This document shows positions 26,138 through 34,009 of a stretch of 64,000 bases of DNA, piece after piece. The stretch lies in NCBI RefSeq assembly GCF_014643255.1, contig NZ_BMJI01000004.1, forward strand, positions 124,001 to 188,000, in the 5' to 3' direction. Position 1 is the first letter of the stretch; the number at the start of each line of letters is the position of its first letter. This DNA is from Tersicoccus solisilvae (GTDB taxonomy: Bacteria > Actinomycetota > Actinomycetes > Actinomycetales > Micrococcaceae). Below the pieces are notes generated by a model. That model was not told the origin of the DNA. It saw only the letters and a list, made by a program, of their open reading frames with translations, and made no database searches. Made by a program: the position numbers and the translations under genes.

Positions 26138-26503
26138 ATGGAAACCTCCCCGCTTCCCACAGGCCGCGTCCCCGCCGGTACCGACCGCATCCGGTCGCGC
26201 AACCGCGCCCTGTTCGCGCGCCGCGTCGTGACCCTGGCCGTGGGCGCCGGCTCGATCGCCACCGCCGCGACCATGACGGCGGTCTGGGCGCAGGACGCCG
26301 TCGCCGCCCCGGCGTCCTCCACCTCGCCCAGCACCACCGGCAGCGACACGCCCAGCACCACCGGCACCGGCACCGACGGCGGAGGCTCGAGCGGCCAGTC
26401 GAACAGCCAGTTCGACGGCAGTTCGTCGGACAGCGGGTCCTGGGCCGGGACCGCGCCGCAGTCGGGCGGCAGCGGGGCGCAGGGCTCGACGGGCGGTTCC
26501 TGA
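26138..26503 (+). CDS. Secreted Ser/Thr/Gly-rich protein, first gene of the redox cassette
   Basis: This 121-residue protein has a basic N terminus with an Arg pair (R28-R29), one hydrophobic stretch (about 30-50) resembling a signal peptide or anchor, an AAPA-type cleavage region, and a tail of about 65 residues made almost wholly of Ser, Thr, Gly, Gln and Asp. No enzyme or cofactor motif is present; in particular there is no FMN_bind domain or Asp-x-x-(Ser/Thr)-Gly-Ala-Thr flavinylation motif. Its stop overlaps the apbE start as TGATG. In related actinobacterial cassettes this slot usually holds an FMN-binding protein, so it may be a reduced remnant or a different partner. Confidence 0.65.
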   Translation: METSPLPTGRVPAGTDRIRSRNRALFARRVVTLAVGAGSIATAATMTAVWAQDAVAAPASSTSPSTTGSDTPSTTGTGTDGGGSSGQSNSQFDGSSSDSGSWAGTAPQSGGSGAQGSTGGS

Positions 26504-27492
26504 TGGACGCCGCCCGGACGAATCCCGCCGACGACGCCGGCGCGGACGCCCCGCACCTCGGCGCCGCGCGCTGGGAGGCCCTCGGCACCACCTGCGCAGT
26601 GCACACCACCGATCCGGCAGCCGTCGTCGAGGCTCGTCACCTCGTCACCGCCCAGCTCACCGAGCTGGACGTGGCGTGCTCCCGCTTCCGGGACGACTCC
26701 GAGCTGACCCGGCTGCCCCACGGCCGGTGGGTCGAGGTCTCGCCCGTCCTGTTCGCCGTGATCGAGGCGGCCCGGACCACCGCCCAGCGCACCGGCGGCC
26801 TGGTGGACCCGACGATCGCGACGGCCATGGACGCCGCCGGCTACGACCGTGACCTCGCCGCCGTCCGCGGCCGGTTGCCCGAGCACCACGATCCCGCGCC
26901 GGCCCCGGGCTGGTTCCGGGTGATGACGGACCCGGCCACCGGCCAGGTCCTGCTCCCCCACCGGGTCGACCTCGATCTCGGGGCCAGCGCCAAGGCCTGG
27001 GCCGCCGACCGCGCGGCCACCACCGCCGCCGCACGGCTGAGCTGCGGCGTCCTGGTCAACCTCGGCGGGGACCTCCGGGCCGCCGGACCCGCACCGGACG
27101 ACGGCTGGCAGCTCACCGTCGACGACGGCCGGCGGGACCCGCGACCGGCCGTGACGATCCGGTCCGGCGGCCTCGCCAGCTCCTCGACGACCCGCCGCAC
27201 CTGGTGGACGCGGAGCAGCGACGGCGGGCTGCGCCGGCGCCACCACATCCTCGACCCGCGCACGGGCGGCCCGACGCCGGGCACCTGGTGCCTGGTCAGC
27301 GCCACGGCGCCCACCTGCGAGGCGGCGAACGCCGCGACGACGGCCGCCGTCGTGCTCGGCAGGGATGCGCCCGCGTGGCTCGAGGAGCGCAGCATCCCGG
27401 CACGGCTGGCCGGCCGGGGCACCGACGGGGAGCGCCGGATCGTCACGACGGCGGGCTGGCCCGTCGACGACACGGTGGCCGCGGCGTCGTGA
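26503..27492 (+). CDS. apbE: FAD:protein FMN transferase (ApbE family)
   Basis: This 329-residue enzyme would transfer FMN from FAD to a Thr or Ser of a partner protein, normally outside the cytoplasm. Family motifs are the LGTTCAVHTTDP start, DLDLGASAKAWAADRA for FAD binding, VNLGGDLRAAG and HHILDPRTGG. The metal-site motif reads NAATT (N276-T280), with Asn where many ApbE proteins have Asp; this seems typical of the actinobacterial branch. No signal peptide is visible, so it is either cytoplasmic or exported another way. It overlaps the genes on both sides (TGATG and GTGA), so it is tightly coupled to the secreted protein and the cytochrome. Confidence 0.85.
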   Translation: MDAARTNPADDAGADAPHLGAARWEALGTTCAVHTTDPAAVVEARHLVTAQLTELDVACSRFRDDSELTRLPHGRWVEVSPVLFAVIEAARTTAQRTGGLVDPTIATAMDAAGYDRDLAAVRGRLPEHHDPAPAPGWFRVMTDPATGQVLLPHRVDLDLGASAKAWAADRAATTAAARLSCGVLVNLGGDLRAAGPAPDDGWQLTVDDGRRDPRPAVTIRSGGLASSSTTRRTWWTRSSDGGLRRRHHILDPRTGGPTPGTWCLVSATAPTCEAANAATTAAVVLGRDAPAWLEERSIPARLAGRGTDGERRIVTTAGWPVDDTVAAAS

Positions 27493-28052
27493 ACGAGATC
27501 CTGTGGGGGATCTGCCGCTCGACCGGACTGATCGCCCTCGTCCTGCTGACGGCGGCGCTGGTCTGCGGCGCCCTCGTCTCGGGCCGCGCCGGCCGTGGCA
27601 CCGCCGTCTCCCTGCTGCCCGCCGGCCTGCACCGCAGCTTCTCGCTGATGGCGGTGGCCTTCCTCGTCGCGCACATCGTCAGCGCCGTCGTCGAGGGCTA
27701 CGTCGCCATCGGCTGGCTCGCCACCGTCGTGCCCTTCGTCTCCGACTGGAACCCGCTCGGCGTCGGCCTCGGCACCCTGGCCGTCGATCTGCTGGTCGCC
27801 GTCACCCTGACGACGGCGTTCCGGCACCGGCTCTCCCCGCGCGCCTGGCGGGCGGTGCACCTGAGCGCGTACGCCCTGTGGCCGATCGCCCTCATCCACA
27901 CGGTCGCGACGAGCACCGTCGACGTCGGCCTGGCCTGGACGGTCGCGGCGCTGTGCTCGGCGGCCGGCGCCGCCGCCCTGGTGTGGCGGGTCCGGCAGCC
28001 CGATCCCGACGCCGCCGTCCGGCGGCTGACCCCCTCCGACTCCTGGCGGTGA
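27489..28052 (+). CDS. Ferric-reductase-like membrane cytochrome
   Basis: This 187-residue protein has five or six helices and belongs to the ferric-reductase-like transmembrane superfamily. His48 and His62 in one helix pair and His124 and His137 in another are spaced to bind two b hemes stacked across the membrane. Unlike full ferric reductases or NADPH oxidases it has no FAD/NAD(P)H domain, so electrons must come from a separate protein, most likely the NuoF-like product encoded next. The GTG start overlaps the apbE stop as GTGA. It would pass electrons from the cytoplasm to an outer acceptor. Confidence 0.8.
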   Translation: MNEILWGICRSTGLIALVLLTAALVCGALVSGRAGRGTAVSLLPAGLHRSFSLMAVAFLVAHIVSAVVEGYVAIGWLATVVPFVSDWNPLGVGLGTLAVDLLVAVTLTTAFRHRLSPRAWRAVHLSAYALWPIALIHTVATSTVDVGLAWTVAALCSAAGAAALVWRVRQPDPDAAVRRLTPSDSWR

Positions 28053-28055
28053 CCC

Positions 28056-29219
28056 GTGAGCCTGCTCGACACCTCCCTGCCCGGCGCGCTGCCCGACGTG
28101 ACGACGATCCCGCGCGGCACCGGGCACCTGCCCCGCCTGATCCGGCTGCTCGCCGAGGCCGGCCTGACCGGACGCGGCGGCGGCGCGTTCCCGGCCGCCG
28201 CGAAACTGCGGTCGCTCACGTCCGCCCCGGTGCGACTCATCGTGAACGCGTGCGAGTCGGAGCCGTGGGTCTACAAGGACGAGGTGCTCCTGCAGCGCCG
28301 GCCCGACCTCGTGCTCGGCGGCGCTGCCCTGGTCGCCGAGGCCGTCGGCGCCGCCGAACTGGTCCTGGCCGGCGGGCGCGGGACACCGACCCTGGCCCGG
28401 CTGCGCCGGCTCGTCGCCGTCACCCCGGGCCTCCACCGTCGGGTTCGGGTCCTGGACGTCCCCGAGCGCTACGTCTCGAGCGAGGCCAGCGCCCTCGCCT
28501 CCCTCGCCGCCGGGGGTCCCGCCCGGCCCGCGTTCCACGTAGGCCCGATGACCCAGGCGGACCACCCCGGCGGGCCGGTTCTCGTGCTCAACGCGGAGAC
28601 GGTGGCGCAGGCCGCCGCCGTCTGGGCGTCCGACGGCGCCGCCGTCCCCACCCGGCTCCTGACCCTCTCCGGCGATGTGGCACGACCGGGCGTCGTCGAG
28701 GTGGGCGGCGCTCCCCCGCTGGTGGACGTCCTGGCCCGGGGCGGCGGCACGCCGGTGACGCCGCGGGCGGTGCTCCTGGGCGGCCTGGGCGGCACCTGGC
28801 TCCCCTGGGCGACCGCGCGCGACCTGCCCCTCGACCCGGTGGCCCTGCGCGCGGTGGGCGCCTCCCTCGGTGCGGGCCTCGTGCACGTCCTCGGGGTGGA
28901 CACCTGCCCCCACCCGGTGGTCGCGGACATCCTCGACCTGCTCGCGGCCGAGAGCGCGCGGCAGTGCGGCCCCTGCATGTTCGGGCTGCCCTCGATCGCG
29001 GCGGACTGGCGTGCCGCGGGCGCGGGCCCGGGGTCGGCGGCGGCGCGCGAGCGGCTGGCCCGCCGGCTGCCCGTGATCGCGGGTCGCGGCGCCTGCGCCC
29101 ATCCCGACGGAGCGGTGCGCCAGGCGGCCTCGGCGCTCGCCGTGTTCGGCGCGCACCTGGCGGAGCACGACGCCGGCACGGTCGTGCCGCCCACCGCCCA
29201 CCTGGAGACGGCGTCGTGA
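28056..29219 (+). CDS. NuoF-like flavin/iron-sulfur protein
   Basis: This 387-residue protein resembles the 51-kDa subunit of complex I (NuoF) and HoxF/FdsB relatives. It has a glycine-rich nucleotide/FMN segment (LTGRGGGAFPAAAK, 37-50), NACESEP (65-71), an SLBB-like middle and a C-terminal cluster-binding region. There the canonical E-S-C-x-x-C-x-x-C reads ESARQCGPC: Ala301 replaces the first Cys, leaving C304, C307 and C347. It is likely to oxidise NADH or NADPH through FMN and pass electrons to the small ferredoxin or the cytochrome. No nuoE or nuoG partner is nearby. The GTG start follows the previous stop by three bases. Confidence 0.78.
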   Translation: MSLLDTSLPGALPDVTTIPRGTGHLPRLIRLLAEAGLTGRGGGAFPAAAKLRSLTSAPVRLIVNACESEPWVYKDEVLLQRRPDLVLGGAALVAEAVGAAELVLAGGRGTPTLARLRRLVAVTPGLHRRVRVLDVPERYVSSEASALASLAAGGPARPAFHVGPMTQADHPGGPVLVLNAETVAQAAAVWASDGAAVPTRLLTLSGDVARPGVVEVGGAPPLVDVLARGGGTPVTPRAVLLGGLGGTWLPWATARDLPLDPVALRAVGASLGAGLVHVLGVDTCPHPVVADILDLLAAESARQCGPCMFGLPSIAADWRAAGAGPGSAAARERLARRLPVIAGRGACAHPDGAVRQAASALAVFGAHLAEHDAGTVVPPTAHLETAS

Positions 29220-29434
29220 CCAGCGCGGCCCCGCGCCCCGGCAGCGTGTTCGTCGACCCCACCAGCTGCGCCGCCCACGGGCTGTGCGCCGCGTGGCTGC
29301 CCGAGCGGGTGGCCCTGGACGAGTGGGGTTACCCGCGGGTGGACGGCGCCCCGCTCGACGAGGACACTCGACGGCGGGCCGAGCGGGCCGCGGCGGAGTG
29401 CCCGGTCCGCGCGTTCCACCTCGCCCGCTCCTGA
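29216..29434 (+). CDS. Three-Cys ferredoxin
   Basis: This 72-residue ferredoxin has Cys18 and Cys24 in CAAHGLC and Cys62 in ECPVRAF. This CX5C-Xn-CP pattern is that of [3Fe-4S] ferredoxins that serve cytochrome P450s and of some [4Fe-4S] ones with a non-Cys ligand. No P450 gene lies nearby. It is the last gene of the cassette, and its GTG start overlaps the NuoF-like stop as GTGA, so it is probably that protein's electron acceptor. Strongly acidic residues (about 43-61) could mediate docking. Confidence 0.82.
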   Translation: MTSAAPRPGSVFVDPTSCAAHGLCAAWLPERVALDEWGYPRVDGAPLDEDTRRRAERAAAECPVRAFHLARS

Positions 29435-29552
29435 CCGCGGACCGGCTCCCGCAGGCGGCCCGTCGCACGTCCGCTCGGGGTACGACGTCGCGCCCGTCAC
29501 ACCGTAACGTTGGACCAATCATCATCCGACGGACACCACAGCGGGAGCGGTC

Positions 29553-31055
29553 ATGAGCCTCATGAGGACCAAGTCGATCGAGCAGTCGATCAGAGACTCC
29601 GACGAACCCGGGCACGACCTCAAACGGTCGCTGAACGCCTGGGACCTGGCGATCATGGGCGTGGCGGTCGCCGTCGGCGCCGGCATCTTCTCGGTCGGCG
29701 CGAAGGCCGCTGCCAACTTCGCCGGCCCGGCCGTCAGCGTCTCGTTCGTCCTCGCCGCCGTCACGTGCGGCCTGGCGATCATGTGCTACGCCGAGTTCGC
29801 CTCCACCATCCCGGTGGCCGGCAGCGCGTACACCTACACCTACGCGACGCTCGGGGAGCTGCTCGCCTGGATCATCGGCTGGGACCTCATCCTCGAGCTG
29901 CTGGCCGCGGGCGCCGTCATCGCCAAGTACTGGGGCATCTACCTCTCGAACGTGTTCAGCCTGTTCCACATCGACGTGCCCACCACGCTGCACCTCGGGC
30001 CGGTGGCCTTCGACTGGGGCCCCTTCGTCATCGTCGCCGTCTTCACCGTGCTGCTGATCCTCGGGACGAAGCTCTCCACGATGGTCAACAACGTGTTCAC
30101 CCTGATCAAGGTGGGCATCGTCCTCTTCGTCATCATCGTCGGCTTCACCTTCGTCAAGGCGGAGAACTACACGCCCTTCGTCCCGCCCTCCCAGCCGCCC
30201 GCCGGTGGCGGCAGCGTGCTGACCCAGTCGTTCCTCTCGTTCCTGACCGGTTCGGCACCGGCCCAGTACGGCGTGTTCGGCATCTTCTCCGGCGCCGCGC
30301 TCGTGTTCTTCGCCTTCATCGGGTTCGACGTCGTCGCCACCTCGGCGGAGGAGGTGAAGAACCCGCAGAAGAACCTGCCGCGCGGCATCTTCGGCGGCCT
30401 GATCCTGGTCAGCATCCTCTACATCCTCACCACCCTCGCCCTCACCGGCATGGCGTCCTACCAGGAGCTGGCCAAGGCGGAGGATCCGTCGCTGGCGACC
30501 GCGTTCATCCAGGTGGGCGCCCCGTGGGCCGCGCAGGTGATCTCGGTGGGCATCCTGATCGGCTTGACCACGGTGATCATGGTGCTGCTGATGGGCCTGT
30601 CGCGGGTGCTGCTCGCGCTCAGCCGCGACGGCCTGCTCCCGCGGTGGCTCTCCGCCACGTCCTCGACCCACAAGACGCCCGTGCGGCTGCAGCTGATCTG
30701 CGGCGCCGCGGTGGCCCTGATCGCGGCCCTGACCGACGTCTCCTGGCTCGAGGAGATGATCAACATCGGCACGCTGTCGGCGTTCGTGCTGGTCAGCGTC
30801 GGCGTCGTGGTGCTGCGCCGGACCCGGCCGGACCTGCCGCGCGGTTACCGGGTGCCCTGGTCCCCCGTGCTGCCGATCCTCTCGGCCGTGCTCTGCTTCT
30901 ACCTGATGCTCAACCTGACCGTCGAGTCCTGGATCCGGTTCGTCGTCTGGCTGCTGCTCGGGTTCATCATCTACTTCGCCTACGGGCGCCGGCATGCCCG
31001 GGTCGGGTTGATGAACGACCCGGTGCGCTCCCGGTGGGCGGACACCGGGCGCTGA
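29553..31055 (+). CDS. APC-family amino acid permease
   Basis: This 500-residue transporter has 12 or more helices and belongs to the cationic amino acid transporter branch of the APC superfamily. Helix 1 carries the unwound GAGIFSVGAKAAANFAGP motif. FIGFDVVATSAEEVKNPQ is the family signature near helix 6, and VLLMGLSRVLLALSRDGLLPRW another. It imports amino acids using the proton or sodium gradient; the substrate is not determined. GGGAG precedes the ATG at suitable spacing. A strong terminator follows. Confidence 0.9.
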   Translation: MSLMRTKSIEQSIRDSDEPGHDLKRSLNAWDLAIMGVAVAVGAGIFSVGAKAAANFAGPAVSVSFVLAAVTCGLAIMCYAEFASTIPVAGSAYTYTYATLGELLAWIIGWDLILELLAAGAVIAKYWGIYLSNVFSLFHIDVPTTLHLGPVAFDWGPFVIVAVFTVLLILGTKLSTMVNNVFTLIKVGIVLFVIIVGFTFVKAENYTPFVPPSQPPAGGGSVLTQSFLSFLTGSAPAQYGVFGIFSGAALVFFAFIGFDVVATSAEEVKNPQKNLPRGIFGGLILVSILYILTTLALTGMASYQELAKAEDPSLATAFIQVGAPWAAQVISVGILIGLTTVIMVLLMGLSRVLLALSRDGLLPRWLSATSSTHKTPVRLQLICGAAVALIAALTDVSWLEEMINIGTLSAFVLVSVGVVVLRRTRPDLPRGYRVPWSPVLPILSAVLCFYLMLNLTVESWIRFVVWLLLGFIIYFAYGRRHARVGLMNDPVRSRWADTGR

Positions 31056-31067
31056 CCGCGACCGACG

Positions 31068-31108
31068 CGACGACGGCCCCGCACCTCGGTGGTGCGGGGC
31101 CGTCGTCG
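31068..31108. terminator. Bidirectional terminator between permease and htpX
   Basis: An 18-bp perfect stem (CGACGACGGCCCCGCACC) with a 5-nt loop lies between the convergent permease and htpX genes. It is the strongest hairpin in the window. Confidence 0.9.
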
Positions 31109-31128
31109 TCGCGTCGAACCCGTGCGCG

Positions 31129-31998
31129 TCAGCGGCGGCCGGCCATCCGTTCGAGACGTTCGACGCGGGCGTCCATCGGCGGGTGGGAGGCGAACAGGCC
31201 GGCGACGCCGGCGCCCGCCTTCCGGAACGGGTTGGCGATCATCAGGTGGGACGTGTTGACCAGCTTCTGGTCCTGCGGCAGCGGCGCCCGCTGGGTGCCG
31301 GCCTGCAGCTTGCGCAGCGCGGACGCGAGGGCGAGCGGGTCGTTGGTCAGCGTCGACCCGTCCTCGTCCGCGTCGAACTCGCGCGTGCGGCTGATCGCGG
31401 TCTGCACCACCATCGCCGCGATCGGGGCGAGCAGCGAGGTGGCCAGCACCGCGAGGATGTTGCCGTTCCGGTCCCGGCCGCCGAAGAAGAGGGCGAACTG
31501 GGCCAGCGAGGTGATGACGCCGGCGATGGCGGCCGCCACCGAGGACGTGAGGATGTCGCGGTTGTAGACGTGCATCAACTCGTGGCCGAGGACCCCGCGC
31601 AACTCCCGCTCGTTCAGCAGGCCGAGGATGCCCTCCGTGCAGCACACGGCCGCGTTCTGCGGGTTGCGGCCGGTCGCGAAGGCGTTCGGCGCCGCCGTCG
31701 GCGAGACGTACAGCCGTGGCATCGGCTGGTCGGCCCGGGCGGAGAGCTCGCGCACGATGCGGTACATGCCGGGCTGTTGCGCCTCGGTCACCGGGTACGC
31801 CTGCATGGATCGCAGCGCGATCTTGTCGCTGTTCCAGTACCCGTACGCGGTGGTGCCGAGCCCGATCAGCAGGAAGATCCAGATGAAGCCGCTGTTGCGC
31901 GTGCCGACGGCGAGGGCGCCGCCCACGAGGAGCAACAGGCCCATCATCCCGCCGAGCAGCAGGGTCGTCTTCAGGCCATTGTGGTGCTGGTGTCTCAC
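31129..31998 (-). CDS. htpX: HtpX membrane zinc metalloprotease
   Basis: This 289-residue M48 peptidase of the cytoplasmic membrane helps clear damaged membrane proteins. The zinc motif HEXXH is H139-E140-L-M-H143 in [11 protein letters not shown], with the third ligand Glu in the REFDADEDG segment. Two N-terminal and two central hydrophobic segments give the usual four helices. [14 protein letters not shown] is a family hallmark. The GTG start is supported only by a weak GGGACGG site. The gene appears monocistronic. Confidence 0.93.
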   Translation of the reverse strand: MRHQHHNGLKTTLLLGGMMGLLLLVGGALAVGTRNSGFIWIFLLIGLGTTAYGYWNSDKIALRSMQAYPVTEAQQPGMYRIVRELSARADQPMPRLYVSPTAAPNAFATGRNPQNAAVCCTEGILGLLNERELRGVLGHELMHVYNRDILTSSVAAAIAGVITSLAQFALFFGGRDRNGNILAVLATSLLAPIAAMVVQTAISRTREFDADEDGSTLTNDPLALASALRKLQAGTQRAPLPQDQKLVNTSHLMIANPFRKAGAGVAGLFASHPPMDARVERLERMAGRR

Positions 31999-32137
31999 GG
32001 TCCGTCCCGGGTCGTCGGTGTCAACAGGGTCTCACCGGGGTCAACGGCTCACAAGGGAGCGCTGTTCCGGTTCAGAGCGAACTCACGGGTCCCGTCCAGC
32101 CGGCGTCGAGCCGCCGGCGATCCGGGTGGACGGCGGT

Positions 32138-33409
32138 TCAGGGCGTGGGGTGCCGCGCGTCGTAGCGGCGGAAGCCGGGCTGCCGCCAGGCCATCACGCC
32201 GGTCAGAACGACGCAGAGGATGCCGCCGAGCAGGAGCACCGTGCCCTCGGAGACGATCGTCGTCGCCCCACCGGCCACCGCGTCGCCGATCCGCGGGCCT
32301 CCGGCCACGACGACGACGAAGACGCCGGACAGTCGGCCGCGCAGGTGGTCCGGGGCGGCGCTCTGCAGGATGGTCGACCGGAAGACGGAACTGATGGAGT
32401 CCGCCACCCCGGCCGCGGTGCACGCCAGCAGGGCCGGCACCACCCAGGGGGAGACGACGCCGTCGGTGTCCCGGCCCGCGGCGAGCACCGTGAGGCCGAG
32501 GGCTCCGATGCCGACCCCCCAGGCGGCGACCGACCAGAGCACCGCGAGCCCCTGACGCCGCACCGCTCCCAGCGGGCCGGAGAACAGCCCGGCCAGGAAC
32601 GAGCCGAGCGCGATGGCGGCGAGCAGGGCGCCGGCCGTCGCCTCACCTCCGCCGAGGGCGAGCGCCCCGATGGCGGGGATGAGGGCGCGCGGGGCGGCGG
32701 TGATCATGGCGATCAGGTCGATGACGAAGGTGCCGCGCACGTTGGGGCGGGTGGCCAGGAAGGCGAATCCCTCGAGCACCGAGCGCAGCCCGGGGGGCCC
32801 CGAGGCGCCGACGGGCTTCAGGGGTGGGAGAGTGACCAGGCCCCACCACGCGAAGGCGAACGAGACGACGTCCAGCGTGTAGGTCCATCCGTAGCCGACG
32901 CTGGCCACGAGGAAGCCGCCCACCATCGGCCCGACCATGGCGGCCATCGTGAAGGTGATCATGCCCAGCGCGTTGGCGGCGGGCAGGAGCTCCTTCCCGA
33001 CGAGCTGCGGGATGATCGCGCTGCGCGTGGGCTGGTTGATGGCGGTGCCCGCGCTGTTCAGCGCCACCAGCAGGTAGAGCACCACGATGTTGTCCAGCCC
33101 CGCCCACGCCTGGACCGCCAGCCCGGCACTCGACGCCCACATCACCCCGGCGGAGAGGAGGGCCACCCGGCGTCGGTCGTGCACGTCGGCGATCGACCCC
33201 CCGTACAGCCCGAAGACGATCAGCGGGACGAGGGCGAAGATGCCGAGGATGCCGACGTACAGGCTCTCCCCCGTGATGGCGAAGACCTGCAGGCTGACGG
33301 CCACGAGCGCGATGTTGCTGCCCATCGCCGACAGGGACATGCCCGTCCACATCCGCCGGTAGGCGGTGCTGCGACGCAGCGGCGTCAGGTCGGCGAGGAG
33401 TCGGGGCAC
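32138..33409 (-). CDS. MFS transporter, DHA3-like
   Basis: This 423-residue major facilitator has 12 predicted helices and the DHA3/enterobactin-exporter type of sequence: MSLSAMGSNIALVAVSLQVF as helix 1, the loop 2-3 motif GLYGGSIADVHDRRRVALL, and NQPTRSAIIPQLV. Such proteins export macrolides, siderophores or other small molecules. No regulator or biosynthetic gene is adjacent, so the cargo is unknown. The start is a GTG directly at the conserved N terminus. It is divergent from fur, 108 bp away. Confidence 0.85.
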   Translation of the reverse strand: MPRLLADLTPLRRSTAYRRMWTGMSLSAMGSNIALVAVSLQVFAITGESLYVGILGIFALVPLIVFGLYGGSIADVHDRRRVALLSAGVMWASSAGLAVQAWAGLDNIVVLYLLVALNSAGTAINQPTRSAIIPQLVGKELLPAANALGMITFTMAAMVGPMVGGFLVASVGYGWTYTLDVVSFAFAWWGLVTLPPLKPVGASGPPGLRSVLEGFAFLATRPNVRGTFVIDLIAMITAAPRALIPAIGALALGGGEATAGALLAAIALGSFLAGLFSGPLGAVRRQGLAVLWSVAAWGVGIGALGLTVLAAGRDTDGVVSPWVVPALLACTAAGVADSISSVFRSTILQSAAPDHLRGRLSGVFVVVVAGGPRIGDAVAGGATTIVSEGTVLLLGGILCVVLTGVMAWRQPGFRRYDARHPTP

Positions 33410-33485
33410 CGGATCAGCCTACGGTCCCCTCACGACGGCGCCGCAGGTCACCGCCTTATCGGGTGGTCACCAGAGCGTTGTTGTG

Positions 33486-33510
33486 AGTCATTCAGAAAAA
33501 GTGTTTGACT
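33486..33510 (+). promoter_or_regulatory. Candidate operator/promoter of fur-katA
   Basis: AGTCA (33486-33490) and TGACT (33506-33510) form an inverted repeat around an A-rich spacer, seven bases before the fur ATG. The TTGACT end could also serve as a -10-like element for a nearly leaderless transcript. The A-rich spacer stands out in a very GC-rich region. FurA-type regulators commonly bind and repress their own promoter. Confidence 0.4.
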
Positions 33511-33517
33511 GGGGGCG

Positions 33518-34009
33518 ATGACGACGACCGCGACCCCGCGTGCCCGGCCGGACTGGCCGGCGCAGCTGCGCGCGCACGCCCTGCGGGTCACGCGGCCGCG
33601 GACGCACGTGCTGGGCGCCGTGCACGAGCACCCGCACGCCAGCGCGGACCAGGTGCACCGGGTGGTGCGGACCGCCCTGCCGGAGATCACCGTGCAGTCC
33701 GTCTACGTCGTCCTCGCCGATCTGGAGCGGCACGACCTGGTCCGTCGGATCGACGTGCCCGGCTCCCCCGCCCGGTACGAGACCCGCACCGGGGACAACC
33801 ACCACCACGCGCAGTGCGTCCGCTGCCTCCGCATCACGGACGTGGACTGCGTCGTCGGCTCCGCCCCCTGCCTGCATCCGGGCAGCGCGGCCGGCATGAC
33901 CATTCTTTCCGCCGATGTCCTGTTCCGGGTCATCTGTGCGGACTGCCGGGAGAACGGCCCGGAGAGCACCACCGCACCAGCATCACCACCAAGGAGTGAG
34001 CACGTATGA
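33518..34009 (+). CDS. Fur-family peroxide/iron regulator
   Basis: This 163-residue Fur superfamily repressor has a winged helix ([39 protein letters not shown]) and a metal-binding dimer domain with [16 protein letters not shown] (first CxxC) and CADC (second CxxC). Position directly before katA, with overlapping ATGA, is the classic FurA/PerR-katG or katA arrangement, so it probably senses peroxide and derepresses catalase. Whether the regulatory metal is iron or manganese cannot be told. The C-terminal tail is Ser/Pro-rich. Confidence 0.88.
   Translation: MTTTATPRARPDWPAQLRAHALRVTRPRTHVLGAVHEHPHASADQVHRVVRTALPEITVQSVYVVLADLERHDLVRRIDVPGSPARYETRTGDNHHHAQCVRCLRITDVDCVVGSAPCLHPGSAAGMTILSADVLFRVICADCRENGPESTTAPASPPRSEHV

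Noticed and set aside
29216-29434. P450-associated ferredoxin role
   Set aside because: The Cys pattern fits, but no cytochrome P450 gene is visible anywhere in the window; coupling to the NuoF-like gene is a better explanation.
26841-30995. Reverse-strand open frame of 1384 codons opposite the redox cassette and permease
   Set aside because: Antisense shadow; the plus-strand genes have motifs, overlaps and ribosome-binding sites while this frame has none.
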